This document shows, piece after piece, positions 8,335-16,527 of a DNA stretch of 64,000 bases. The DNA lies in contig NZ_JAABNR010000015.1 of assembly GCF_009925085.1 (NCBI RefSeq), positions 16,250-80,249 of the forward strand, in the 5' to 3' direction. A program made the position numbers and the translations under genes. The DNA is from Stagnihabitans tardus. GTDB taxonomy: Bacteria > Pseudomonadota > Alphaproteobacteria > Rhodobacterales > Rhodobacteraceae. The notes beneath the pieces were generated by a model. That model saw only the letters and a program-made list of their open reading frames with translations. It made no database searches and was not told where the DNA came from. The stretch's first letter is position 1; the number at the start of each line of letters is the position of its first letter.

Positions 8335-10701
8335 ATGGACCTGCTGATCGAGCTCTTCTCCGAGGAAATCCCGGCCCGCATGCAGCCCAAGGCGCGCGAG
8401 GACCTGAAGTCCATGGTCACGCAAGGCCTGGTCGATGCGGGCCTGACCTATGCCTCGGCGGGCGCCTTCTCCACGCCGCGCCGCCTGACCCTCTCGGTCG
8501 AGGGCCTGTCTGCGGAAAGCCGCCCCGTGCGCGAGGAACGCAAGGGGCCGCCGGTCGAAGCCTCGCCTCCAGCGATTGAAGGTTTCCTAAGAACCTTTGG
8601 CATTAGTCACCCGACGGCCTCGGCACACGTTCAGAGTCTTTTAGAGACTCCGGGTGCAGTGGAACTCAGGGGCGTGCGCTTCGAGGACAGACTCGTAAAA
8701 GATCGGCGCATTCTATTCGCAATTATTGATCGTCCCGGCCGCAAAGCCCCCGAGATCATCGCCGAAGTGCTGGAAGCCACGATCCGGACCTTCCCCTGGC
8801 CCAAGTCGATGCGCTGGGGCAGCGGCTCCCTGCGCTGGGTGCGGCCTTTGCATTCGATCCTGTGCCTCCTGTCCGATGAAACCGGCGCCCATGTCGTGCC
8901 GCTGACCGTCGACGGGATCACCTCCACGAACACGACCGAGGGCCACCGCTTCCTCTCGAAAGGCCGCTTCCCGGTGACGGGCTTTGACGACTACGCGGTG
9001 AAGCTGAAGCGCGCCCATGTGGTCCTGGACCAGGCCGAACGTGAGGCCGCCATCTTGCAAGGCGCCCAGAACCTCGCCTTCGCGGCGGGGCTGGAGCTTG
9101 TGGAGGACAAAGGCCTCCTGACCGAAATCGCGGGCCTGGTGGAATGGCCCGTCCCCCTGATGGGCCGCATCGCCGAGGATTTCCTGCACCTGCCGCCCGA
9201 GGTTCTGCAGACCTCGATGAAAGAGCATCAGAAGTTCTTCTCGGTGCGCAATCCCCGGACCGGCCGGATCGAGGCCTTCGTGACTGTTGCCAATACGGAA
9301 ACAGTGGACCATGGCGCGACGATCCTGAAGGGCAACCTTAAGGTCCTCGGCGCCCGCCTCTCGGATGCCCGCTTCTTCTGGGACAAGGACCTGCGGGTGG
9401 CGAAAGCCGGCATGGGCGAATGGCTGGAGGGCCTGCGCCCGGTGACCTTCCACAATAAACTCGGGAGCCAAGCCGACCGCATCGCCCGCATCGAGGCGCT
9501 CGCCCGCGAAATCGCCCCCCTGGTCGGCGCCGATCCCGAAGTCGCCGCCCGCGCCGCCCGTCTGGCCAAAGCCGACCTGCGCTCTGCCATGGTCGGCGAG
9601 TTCCCCGAGCTTCAAGGCAAAATGGGCCGCTACTACGCGCTGGAGGCCGGGGAATCCCCCGAAGTCGCCAACGCCGCCCGCGACCACTACTCGCCGCTCG
9701 GTCCCTCGGATGCCGTGCCCACCGAGCCCGTCTCGGTCGCCGTGGCGCTGGCCGACAAGCTCGACACCCTGACGGGGTTCTGGGCGATTGATGAGAAACC
9801 CACGGGGTCGAAGGACCCGTTTGCTCTACGGAGGGCGGCTCTGGGGGTGATCCGGCTGGTACTGGGGAATGAGGTGCATTGGAGTCTCCGAGAAATCACT
9901 GTTGACTCCCTTCATGTCGCCATCGAGCAACACTTCGAAAAACGGCGCGCTTCTCTCACGCGGCAGCTTATCAACGATATTGATGAAGCACGCCGGGTGG
10001 CAAAGGAATACGAAGCGGCGCAAGCAGGTGAGCTGACCTCTTCCGCATCGCTCTGGAAAATCTGGGAAAAAATTGACGCGGAAGGCTCTGTTTCCAAAGA
10101 AGCCGCAGAAGAGATGGCGCAAGCCTACTTAGCTCGCGAGATGCAAGTTGCGTTTCAGACCGTTTTTGCCAACGGAGAGAGCCTCCTCGCCTTCTTCCAC
10201 GACCGCCTCAAGGTCTTCCTGAAGGACCAGGGCATCCGCCATGACGTCATCGACGCTTGTCTCGCCCTGCCCGGCAACGACGACCTGACCCTGCTGGTCA
10301 AACGCGCCGAGGCCCTGGCGGCCTTCCTCAAATCCGAGGACGGCCCAAACCTGCTGCAAGGCTTCAAGCGGGCCAATACGATCCTGACCCAGGCTGAACA
10401 GAAGGACGGCGTGGAATATTCCTTCGGCGCCGACATCAAGTTCGCCGAGACCGACGAGGAGCGCGCCCTCTTCGCCGCCCTGGATGCCGCCGAAAAGGCC
10501 ATCACCCCGGCGATGCGCGCCGAGGACTTCCCCGCAGCCATGGCCGCCATGGCCACGCTCCGCGCCCCCATCGATGCCTTCTTCACCGCGACGCAGATCA
10601 ACTCCGACAACCAGGTCCTGCGCCGCAACCGGTTGAACCTCCTCCACCGCATCCGGGCGATCTGCTCGGGCGTGGCCGACCTGACCCGGATCGAGGGCTG
10701 A
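8335..10701 (+). CDS. glyS: Glycyl-tRNA synthetase beta subunit
   Basis: tRNA-binding subunit of glycyl-tRNA synthetase, 788 residues, about 100 more than the E. coli protein (689). Family landmarks: MDLLIELFSEEIPARMQ at the start, TFPWPKSMRWGSGSLRWVRP near residue 155, HQKFFSV, DARFFWDKDL, and the DHYSPLGPSD region. Two internal patches have different codon use and little resemblance to the family: about 8565-8737 (rare codons CTA, AGA, TTA, GTA, AAA) and about 9790-10180, the latter adding a charged helical stretch before LLAFFHDRLKVFLKDQGIRHD. The frame is intact through both, so the gene is probably functional but mosaic. Confidence 0.96.
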   Translation: MDLLIELFSEEIPARMQPKAREDLKSMVTQGLVDAGLTYASAGAFSTPRRLTLSVEGLSAESRPVREERKGPPVEASPPAIEGFLRTFGISHPTASAHVQSLLETPGAVELRGVRFEDRLVKDRRILFAIIDRPGRKAPEIIAEVLEATIRTFPWPKSMRWGSGSLRWVRPLHSILCLLSDETGAHVVPLTVDGITSTNTTEGHRFLSKGRFPVTGFDDYAVKLKRAHVVLDQAEREAAILQGAQNLAFAAGLELVEDKGLLTEIAGLVEWPVPLMGRIAEDFLHLPPEVLQTSMKEHQKFFSVRNPRTGRIEAFVTVANTETVDHGATILKGNLKVLGARLSDARFFWDKDLRVAKAGMGEWLEGLRPVTFHNKLGSQADRIARIEALAREIAPLVGADPEVAARAARLAKADLRSAMVGEFPELQGKMGRYYALEAGESPEVANAARDHYSPLGPSDAVPTEPVSVAVALADKLDTLTGFWAIDEKPTGSKDPFALRRAALGVIRLVLGNEVHWSLREITVDSLHVAIEQHFEKRRASLTRQLINDIDEARRVAKEYEAAQAGELTSSASLWKIWEKIDAEGSVSKEAAEEMAQAYLAREMQVAFQTVFANGESLLAFFHDRLKVFLKDQGIRHDVIDACLALPGNDDLTLLVKRAEALAAFLKSEDGPNLLQGFKRANTILTQAEQKDGVEYSFGADIKFAETDEERALFAALDAAEKAITPAMRAEDFPAAMAAMATLRAPIDAFFTATQINSDNQVLRRNRLNLLHRIRAICSGVADLTRIEG

Positions 10702-10710
10702 CAAGGATCA

Positions 10711-10769
10711 AGGGGCGCTGCCCCTCGGCCCTGCGGGCCTCACCCCGGGATATTTGGGAAAAGATGAAA
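10711..10769 (+). repeat. Hairpin + GATATTTG/AAGATGAAA intergenic element (forward)
   Basis: GC hairpin AGGGGC-GCT-GCCCCT followed by CCCCGGGATATTTGGG and AAAAGATGAAA. Forward copy of the dispersed element, placed directly after glyS. It forms a larger inverted pair with the reverse copy at 10788-10853. Confidence 0.85.
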
Positions 10770-10787
10770 ACGAGCGACCGCCTCTTG

Positions 10788-10853
10788 CTTTTCATCTTTT
10801 CATAAATATCCCACGGGAGGGTCCGGGAGGGTGTGAAACCCTCCCGGGCGTTC
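10788..10853 (-). repeat. Hairpin + GATATTTG/AAGATGAAA intergenic element (reverse)
   Basis: Reverse copy: TTTTCATCTTTTC then ATAAATATCCCACGGG, then the hairpin CCGGGAGGG-TGTGAAA-CCCTCCCGG. Its tail is complementary to that of the copy at 10711, so RNA from this gap could fold into one long stem. It fills most of the 256-bp gap between glyS and the PPDK-like gene. Confidence 0.85.
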
Positions 10854-10957
10854 CGATAGCGCCCCCCCCGGGGCCCAAGACCAAAGCCCGGGGCCAAAAC
10901 CCTTGGCGCCCGGGCCCTTGCCCTGCTATCCTGCGCTTGCAAACGAAAGGCGCCGCA

Positions 10958-13513
10958 GTGCAGAAGCCGGAAATCCCCCTCCTTGTCGATCATACCGAGA
11001 TCACGCCCACGGCCTCGATCCGGCCCGAGGCGCATGGCTGGCGGGCGAAATGCCTGCAACGGTTGATCCGGCTGGACCTGCCTGTCCCCAAGACCGTGGC
11101 CCTGCCCGCCCAGACCGTGCGCGCCATAGCCCAGGGGACGGCGGTCGATACTTCGGCCATCTTGCGGCTCTTTGGCGCGGCGCCCTTGGTCTCGGTCCGG
11201 CCCTCTCCGGCCAATCCGCTCTGGGGCGGGCCGGGGACGATCCTGAACGTGGGCATGAACGCCGCCCGCCACCGTGCCTTGCGCGAGAGCCATGGGGCCG
11301 AGGCGGCGGATGCGCTTTTCCTGCGCTTCGTCACTTCTTATTCCACCCATGTCGCGCGCCTTGATCCCGATGCCTTCCAGACCGGGCTCAACACCGCCGA
11401 TGCGCTCCGCGAGGCGCTGCGGTCTTATGAGCGCGAGATGGACGAGCCCTTCCCGGAAGACCCTGCCCGGCAGCTGACCGAGGTTCTGCGCTCGATGGCC
11501 CGGGCCTGGGAGGGCACTTCGGCGCGGCTTTTGCGCCAGGCCAAGGGGGCGCCTGCGGATGCGGCGCTGGGGCTTGTGGTGCAGGAGATGGCCCAGGGCA
11601 TCGGGCCGGGCCTTTCGGGCGCCGGGGTGATCCAGTTTGTCGATTCCGTCACGGGCGCGCCGCAGGTGACGGGGCGCTACCTCGGCCAATCCCAGGGCCG
11701 CGCGGCCTTGCGCGAGCAGGATGCGCTTTACCTCACGCAGGACCCGCGCGGTCCCTCGCTGCAAGACCTCTCGCCCGCGATCTTCGAACGGCTCGAGGCT
11801 TACGGCGTCGCCACCCGCGCCCGGCTGCGCGAGGAGATGCAGATCGAATTCACCATCGAGGACGGGCGCCTGGCCATCATCGACGCGGTCAAGGTCGCGC
11901 GCTCGGCCCGGGCCGGCCTGCGCATCGCGGTGGCGCTGGCCGATGACGAGATCATCTCGCGCAACGAGGCGGTGTTGCGGGTGGAGCCTCGCAGCCTGAC
12001 GGAGCTTCTGCACCCCCAGGTCGACCCAAGGGTGGCCCGTGACGTGGTGACCAAGGGCATCGCGGCCTCCCCCGGCGCGGCCACGGGGCGGATCGTGTTC
12101 TCTTCGACGGCCGCCCAGGCCAGTCAGGCGCGGGGCGAGGATTGCATCCTGTGCCGGCGCGAGACCCAGCCCGAGGACATCAGGGGCATGCATGCCTCGG
12201 TGGGCGTGCTGACGGAACGGGGCGGCACGACCTCTCATGCCGCCGTGATCGCGCGGGGGATCGGGGTGCCTGCGGTCGTGGGGGCCAATGGGCTGCGCAT
12301 CGACTGGCGCGAGCGGCGCATCACCGCGCCCGATGGCCGCATCTTCAACGAGGGCGACCTGATCACCGTTGACGGCACGACCGGAGAGGTGCTTGGCGGC
12401 GCCCCGGTCATGCTGGCGGCGGCCTTGGACGACAATTTCCAGAAGCTTTTGGGCTGGGCCGATGCCGTGCGCGATATCGGCATCCGGGCCAATGCCGATA
12501 CGCCCACCGATGCCTCGACCGCGCGGCGCTTTGCGGCCGAGGGGATCGGCCTCTGCCGGACCGAACACATGTTCTTTGACGAGGACCGCCTTGTCGTCAT
12601 GCGCGAGATGATCTTCGCGGGCTCTGCGCCCGACCGCGCGGCGGCGCTGGTGCGGCTTCTGCCCATGCAGCGCGCTGATTTCGTGCAGCTTTTCGCGATC
12701 ATGCAGGGGCTTCCGGTCTGCATCCGCCTCTTTGACCCTCCGCTGCACGAATTCCTGCCGCAGTCGAAAGAGGGCCTGCGCGAGCTGGCCGAGGCGCTGG
12801 CCCTGCCCCTGTCCGAGGTCACCCGCCGCGCCGAGGCCCTGTCCGAGGCCAATCCGATGCTGGGCATGCGCGGGGTGCGGCTTGGCGTCGTCCTGCCCGA
12901 GATCTACGAGATGCAGGCGCGGGCGATCTTTGAAGCCACGGTCGAGGCGGGCAAGCAGGGCACGCCGGTCGTGCCGGAGGTGATGATCCCGCTGGTCTCG
13001 GCCTCGCGCGAGGTCGAGCTGGTGAAGACCAATATCGACAAGGTGGCGGCGGCGGTGCGGGTCAAGACCGGGGTCGCTTTCGAATACAAGCTGGGCGTCA
13101 TGGTCGAAACCCCGCGTGCCGCGCTGCGGGCGGGGGAAATCGCCCATCACGCGGCCTTCCTGTCCTTCGGCACCAATGACCTGACGCAGATGACCTATGG
13201 CCTGAGCCGAGACGACGCCGGGCGCTTCATGGGGACCTATGTGGCGCAGGGGGTTTTCCCGGAAGATCCCTTCCACAGCCTGGATGTCGACGGGGTCGGA
13301 GAGCTGCTTCTGATCGGCGCCGAGCGCGGTCGGCAGACCCGCAAGGACCTGACGCTCAGCATCTGCGGCGAGCATGGCGGCAACCCCGAATCGATCGCCT
13401 TCTGCCGCAAGGCCCGATTCGATTACGTCTCTTGCAGCCCCTACCGGGTGCCCCTGGCACGCCTGGCGGCGGCGCACCTGGCTTTGGCCGATGCTGTGGA
13501 TAAGTCGAATTAA
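10958..13513 (+). CDS. ppdK: Pyruvate, phosphate dikinase-type PEP-utilising enzyme
   Basis: PEP-synthesising or PEP-utilising phosphotransferase, 851 residues from the GTG at 10958 (VQKPEIPLLV), where codon use becomes coding-like. The mobile phosphohistidine domain is GGTTSHAAVIARGIGVPAV. The C-terminal PEP/pyruvate barrel has GIGLCRTEHMFF, GMRGVRLG, FGTNDLTQMTYGLSRDD and the catalytic Cys in SICGEHGGNP. The N-terminal ATP-grasp part is unlike textbook PPDK: the usual glycine-rich GGKGANLAEM is replaced by HGWRAKCLQRLIRL, and SVRSGAR by SVRPSPANPLWGG. Placement after glyS is, as I recall, common in Rhodobacteraceae. Pyruvate-to-PEP conversion is likely, but ATP use should not be assumed. 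Confidence 0.85.
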   Translation: MQKPEIPLLVDHTEITPTASIRPEAHGWRAKCLQRLIRLDLPVPKTVALPAQTVRAIAQGTAVDTSAILRLFGAAPLVSVRPSPANPLWGGPGTILNVGMNAARHRALRESHGAEAADALFLRFVTSYSTHVARLDPDAFQTGLNTADALREALRSYEREMDEPFPEDPARQLTEVLRSMARAWEGTSARLLRQAKGAPADAALGLVVQEMAQGIGPGLSGAGVIQFVDSVTGAPQVTGRYLGQSQGRAALREQDALYLTQDPRGPSLQDLSPAIFERLEAYGVATRARLREEMQIEFTIEDGRLAIIDAVKVARSARAGLRIAVALADDEIISRNEAVLRVEPRSLTELLHPQVDPRVARDVVTKGIAASPGAATGRIVFSSTAAQASQARGEDCILCRRETQPEDIRGMHASVGVLTERGGTTSHAAVIARGIGVPAVVGANGLRIDWRERRITAPDGRIFNEGDLITVDGTTGEVLGGAPVMLAAALDDNFQKLLGWADAVRDIGIRANADTPTDASTARRFAAEGIGLCRTEHMFFDEDRLVVMREMIFAGSAPDRAAALVRLLPMQRADFVQLFAIMQGLPVCIRLFDPPLHEFLPQSKEGLRELAEALALPLSEVTRRAEALSEANPMLGMRGVRLGVVLPEIYEMQARAIFEATVEAGKQGTPVVPEVMIPLVSASREVELVKTNIDKVAAAVRVKTGVAFEYKLGVMVETPRAALRAGEIAHHAAFLSFGTNDLTQMTYGLSRDDAGRFMGTYVAQGVFPEDPFHSLDVDGVGELLLIGAERGRQTRKDLTLSICGEHGGNPESIAFCRKARFDYVSCSPYRVPLARLAAAHLALADAVDKSN

Positions 13514-13568
13514 ACCACAATATCATGAATTTGCGGCGCAAAGCTCATAGACTACCTTAAGATTTTCG

Positions 13569-13601
13569 GCGGATTTCCGCGCAAATTTGCGGGGAATCCG
13601 C
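13569..13601 (+). terminator. Hairpin downstream of the PPDK-like gene
   Basis: GCGGATT (13569) pairs with AATCCGC (13595-13601) around a CGCAAATTTGCG inner palindrome. There is no T tract, so it is a weak terminator candidate. Confidence 0.35.
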
Positions 13602-13713
13602 GGGAATCCCTCCCCGCCATAGACCGGTCACAGTTTCGCCATTAGCCCGGTATGTCGTTGCCCGGTCGCTGCCTGACCGGCGACGTTTTGGAAACAACCG
13701 GGAACAAAGATCC

Positions 13714-14382
13714 ATGCGCTTGCACCTTTCGGAGACAATGGCGGCTGCCGCCATCATGCTCTCGGGCGCGGCCCACGCCGATGTGACGGTGAGCCAGTCC
13801 AACGACCCCTCCCGCGCGATGGGAGCCGAATTCGCCACGCTCTTTGGCGCCGAACATGAGACCGTGAATGCCCTGCCCGAGGCGCAGCTGACCGCCCTGG
13901 CCAAGGGGCCCGAGGCCGCCGCCAAGCCCAAGGCCAAAACCGAGGCCCCGGTGATCGACTATTCCGACGCCTGGCTGGCCTCCCTGCCCGCACCCCAGGG
14001 CGGCGAAGATTACGACTGCCTGCGCGAAGCCATCTATTTCGAATCCCGGGGCGAGGGTCTGACCGGCCAATTCGCCGTGGCCGAGGTCATCCTGAACCGC
14101 GTCGACAGCGCGGGCTTCCCCAAGACGGTTTGCGGGGTGGTGAACTCCAGGGGCTCGGGCGAATGCGCCTTTTCCTATGTCTGCGACGGCATGGCGGATG
14201 TGATGCGCGACCCCTTGGCCATCGACCGCGCCAGCCGCATCGCCCGCGCCATGCTGGACGGCGCGCCGCGCAACCTGACCGGAGGCGCCACCTTCTTTCA
14301 CGCCACCTATGTCAGCCCGAACTTCGGCGATGTGACGCGGACGGCGGCGATCGGCGGCCATCTCTTCTATCGCGCCAACTAA
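13714..14382 (+). CDS. Secreted cell wall hydrolase, SleB-like
   Basis: Peptidoglycan-cleaving enzyme (Hydrolase_2/SleB family), 222 residues. The signal peptide MRLHLSETMAAAAIMLSGAAHA places it in the periplasm. A low-complexity linker (residues about 55-85, EAAAKPKAKTEAP) precedes the catalytic domain, which starts DYDCLREAIYFESRGEGLTG; the Glu of YFESRGE is the expected catalytic residue. QFAVAEVILNRV, FPKTVCGVV and CAFSYVCDG are typical. In non-sporulating Proteobacteria these act in wall remodelling. It is monocistronic, with a hairpin at 14441-14470 after it. Confidence 0.9.
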   Translation: MRLHLSETMAAAAIMLSGAAHADVTVSQSNDPSRAMGAEFATLFGAEHETVNALPEAQLTALAKGPEAAAKPKAKTEAPVIDYSDAWLASLPAPQGGEDYDCLREAIYFESRGEGLTGQFAVAEVILNRVDSAGFPKTVCGVVNSRGSGECAFSYVCDGMADVMRDPLAIDRASRIARAMLDGAPRNLTGGATFFHATYVSPNFGDVTRTAAIGGHLFYRAN

Positions 14383-14440
14383 GTCGCCCCGCTTGCACAA
14401 GCGGTCGGCATGAGGCAAATCACCCACGGGGCCAGGCGCT

Positions 14441-14470
14441 AGTCTGGCCCCGAAACTTTGGGGCCAGACT
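14441..14470 (+). terminator. 11-bp perfect hairpin between the hydrolase gene and folB
   Basis: AGTCTGGCCCC (14441-14451) and GGGGCCAGACT (14460-14470) are exact complements around an 8-nt loop. It follows the cell wall hydrolase gene by about 58 bp and ends 22 bp before folB. No T run follows, so it could be a terminator or a leader hairpin. Confidence 0.55.
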
Positions 14471-14492
14471 GCCCCGATCTTGTGGGGAAGCC

Positions 14493-15401
14493 ATGAGCAC
14501 CGATGTCCGCCTTGCCTTCGCCCATCCCGAGGAACGCAGCCTCGCCTCGGCCAGCGCCGATCCGCGCGACCGGATTTCGCTGCGCGACCATATCGTCGAA
14601 GCCGATATCGGCGCCTTTCAGCAAGAGCGCGGCCATCGCCAGCGGCTGATGTTCAACGTGGTCGTCGAGGTCCGCCCCGTGGCGCAGCCCCTGAACGACG
14701 ACGTGGACCGGATCCTCTCCTATGACCGGCTGACCTGGGCCATCGCGGCGGAACTGGCGGCCGAGCGCCTGAACCTCTTGGAGACCCTGGCCGAACGCGT
14801 GGCCGAGCGCATCCTCGCCGAGCCGCAGGCCATGCGCGCCTTCGTGCGGATCGAGAAGCTGGACATCGGCCCCTACAAGCTCGGGGTCGAGATCGTGCGG
14901 TCCCGCGCCGAGACCGCCTTGCAGGTCGTGGGCCAGGATGGCGAGGCCTCTTCCGTCCATCCGCTGGTGGTCTATCTCGACAATGCGACGCTGGAGGCCC
15001 CGGACCTCTCGGCCCGGCTGGACCAGTGGCAGGCGGCGGGGCCTTCGGTGATCTTGTGCGTGGGCCTGCCCGATCTTGACCGGCCCCAGACCGGCCACAA
15101 GCCGACCCAGCGCCGGGTGGATATGCTATCCATCGAGCAGAATGCCTGGCGCCTCGCCGCCCGCGACCCGCGCTGCGTGGTCATGGCGACGCGGACCGAG
15201 ATCGACTGGGCGGTGAAGCGCGGCCAGGTCATGGTCTGGGCGCCCTCCAAGATGGTGCTGGATGCGGTGGACGGGCCCTCCTCGCGCGATCCGGTGGCCC
15301 TGGCGCTGTGGCTGGCCGAGGTCATGGCGGCCTCGCGGATGATCGTTCACGGCGATGTTGCACTTCCGGCGGGAAGCCGCGTGAGCGTCGAGCGCGCCTG
15401 A
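14493..15401 (+). CDS. folB: Dihydroneopterin aldolase with C-terminal extension
   Basis: Folate synthesis enzyme that splits dihydroneopterin into hydroxymethyl-dihydropterin and glycolaldehyde. Residues 25-130 carry the FolB fold: ISLRDHIVEADIGAFQQER with the expected active-site Glu, and VRIEKLDIGPYKLG with the conserved Lys. The protein is 302 residues, against about 120 for E. coli FolB. The extra 150 residues from about 150 (HPLVVYLDNATLEAPDLS) form a domain I do not recognise. The ATG at 14493 follows a GGGGAAG ribosome-binding site. It is followed by folP and glmM on the same strand. Confidence 0.9.
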   Translation: MSTDVRLAFAHPEERSLASASADPRDRISLRDHIVEADIGAFQQERGHRQRLMFNVVVEVRPVAQPLNDDVDRILSYDRLTWAIAAELAAERLNLLETLAERVAERILAEPQAMRAFVRIEKLDIGPYKLGVEIVRSRAETALQVVGQDGEASSVHPLVVYLDNATLEAPDLSARLDQWQAAGPSVILCVGLPDLDRPQTGHKPTQRRVDMLSIEQNAWRLAARDPRCVVMATRTEIDWAVKRGQVMVWAPSKMVLDAVDGPSSRDPVALALWLAEVMAASRMIVHGDVALPAGSRVSVERA

Positions 15402-15458
15402 GGTTTGGCCTTGAGGCCGGGGGTGCGGGGGCCTAATCCGAATGTGGGTGTTGCGGGA

Positions 15459-15513
15459 CGCCCGGGGGTTTCACACCCCCGGACCCCCGTGGGATATTTG
15501 TGAAAAGATGAAA
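15459..15513 (+). repeat. Hairpin + GATATTTG/AAGATGAAA intergenic element (forward)
   Basis: Hairpin CCGGGGG-TTTCACA-CCCCCGG, then ACCCCCGTGGGATATTTG, TGAAAAGATGAAA. The first 54 bases are identical to the copy at 44277-44330, nearly 29 kb away. It sits between folB and folP and touches the folP coding region: its final ATG (15508) is in frame with folP. Confidence 0.92.
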
Positions 15514-15522
15514 GGGGCAAGG

Positions 15523-16527
15523 GTGCGGGAGTATTTTCGACCCATTGCGATGACGGAGCGGGTGCCGGGGGCGCTGCCCCTTGCGGGGGGGGGCCAGTGG
15601 TTCGCCCAGGTCGAGGTTCTGACGCGTCAGGGCGGGCGTGTGGTTGCCGTGAGTGAGCTGCCGGGCGAGGTGCGCGACAGGCTCTCGGGGCCGCGCGGGG
15701 ATTTCGGCGGGCTGGGCATGGACCGGGTGCGGCTGATGGGCATCCTGAACGTCACGCCGGACAGTTTCTCGGATGGCGGGCTCTTCCTGCGGCCAGAGGC
15801 AGCGGTGATGCAGGCGCGGGTCATGTCGGGGGCGGCCGAGATCATCGACGTGGGCGGTGAGAGCACGCGGCCCGGCGCGGTCGAAGTCTCGGTGGCTGAC
15901 GAAGTGGCGCGGACGGTGCCGGTGATTGCAGCGCTGCGGGAAGGCGGGCTGGAGGGGCCGATCTCGATTGACACCCGCAAGGCGGCGGTGGCGGAGGCGG
16001 CGCTGGCGGCGGGGGCCTCCTGGGTCAATGACGTGACGGCCTTGCGCTTTGACCCGGCGATGGCGGGGGTTGTGGCGCGGTCGGGGGCTCCGGTCGTGCT
16101 GATGCATTCGGTGGCGGATCCGCAGACCATGCAGGACGATCCGCGCTATGACGATGTGCTTCTGGACGTCTATGACGCCCTGGCCGAAAGGGTTGCCGTG
16201 GCCGAGGCGGCGGGGATTGCGCGGGAGAAGATCGCCATCGACCCCGGCATCGGCTTTGGCAAGACGCTGGCGCATAACCTGACGCTCTTGCGGGGCCTGA
16301 CGCTGTTTCACGACCTCGGCTTGCCGGTCCTGTTGGGCGCCAGCCGCAAGCGCTTTATCGGGACCATCGGGGCTGAGGCCGAGGCGGCCAAGCGCGTGCC
16401 GGGGTCGCTTGCCGTGGCGCTTTGGGGCGCGGCCCAGGGGGCGCAGATGATCCGCGTGCATGATGTGGCAGAGACCCGCCAGGCGCTCCGCCTCTGGCAG
16501 GCGGCCCAGACAGGAGATAACCCATGA
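15523..16527 (+). CDS. folP: Dihydropteroate synthase
   Basis: Joins p-aminobenzoate to hydroxymethyl-dihydropterin diphosphate; target of sulfonamides. Diagnostic motifs: [58 protein letters not shown] and [13 protein letters not shown] place the start at the GTG at 15523 ([10 protein letters not shown]), because related proteins begin close to the YFRP segment and AAAGGGG lies 5 nt upstream; this gives 334 residues. The ATG at 15508 is in frame but belongs to the dispersed repeat. The stop overlaps the glmM start (ATGA), so folP and glmM are coupled. Confidence 0.95.
   Translation: MREYFRPIAMTERVPGALPLAGGGQWFAQVEVLTRQGGRVVAVSELPGEVRDRLSGPRGDFGGLGMDRVRLMGILNVTPDSFSDGGLFLRPEAAVMQARVMSGAAEIIDVGGESTRPGAVEVSVADEVARTVPVIAALREGGLEGPISIDTRKAAVAEAALAAGASWVNDVTALRFDPAMAGVVARSGAPVVLMHSVADPQTMQDDPRYDDVLLDVYDALAERVAVAEAAGIAREKIAIDPGIGFGKTLAHNLTLLRGLTLFHDLGLPVLLGASRKRFIGTIGAEAEAAKRVPGSLAVALWGAAQGAQMIRVHDVAETRQALRLWQAAQTGDNP

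Noticed and set aside
10598..13477. A 959-residue open frame antisense to the PPDK-like gene
   Set aside because: It is an Arg/Gly/His-rich shadow frame caused by high GC3 on the opposite strand; the sense frame has clear catalytic motifs.
15508..15510. ATG 15508 as the folP start
   Set aside because: It is part of the dispersed repeat and lacks a spaced ribosome-binding site; the GTG at 15523 has AAAGGGG 5 nt upstream and leaves the family-like YFRP start.
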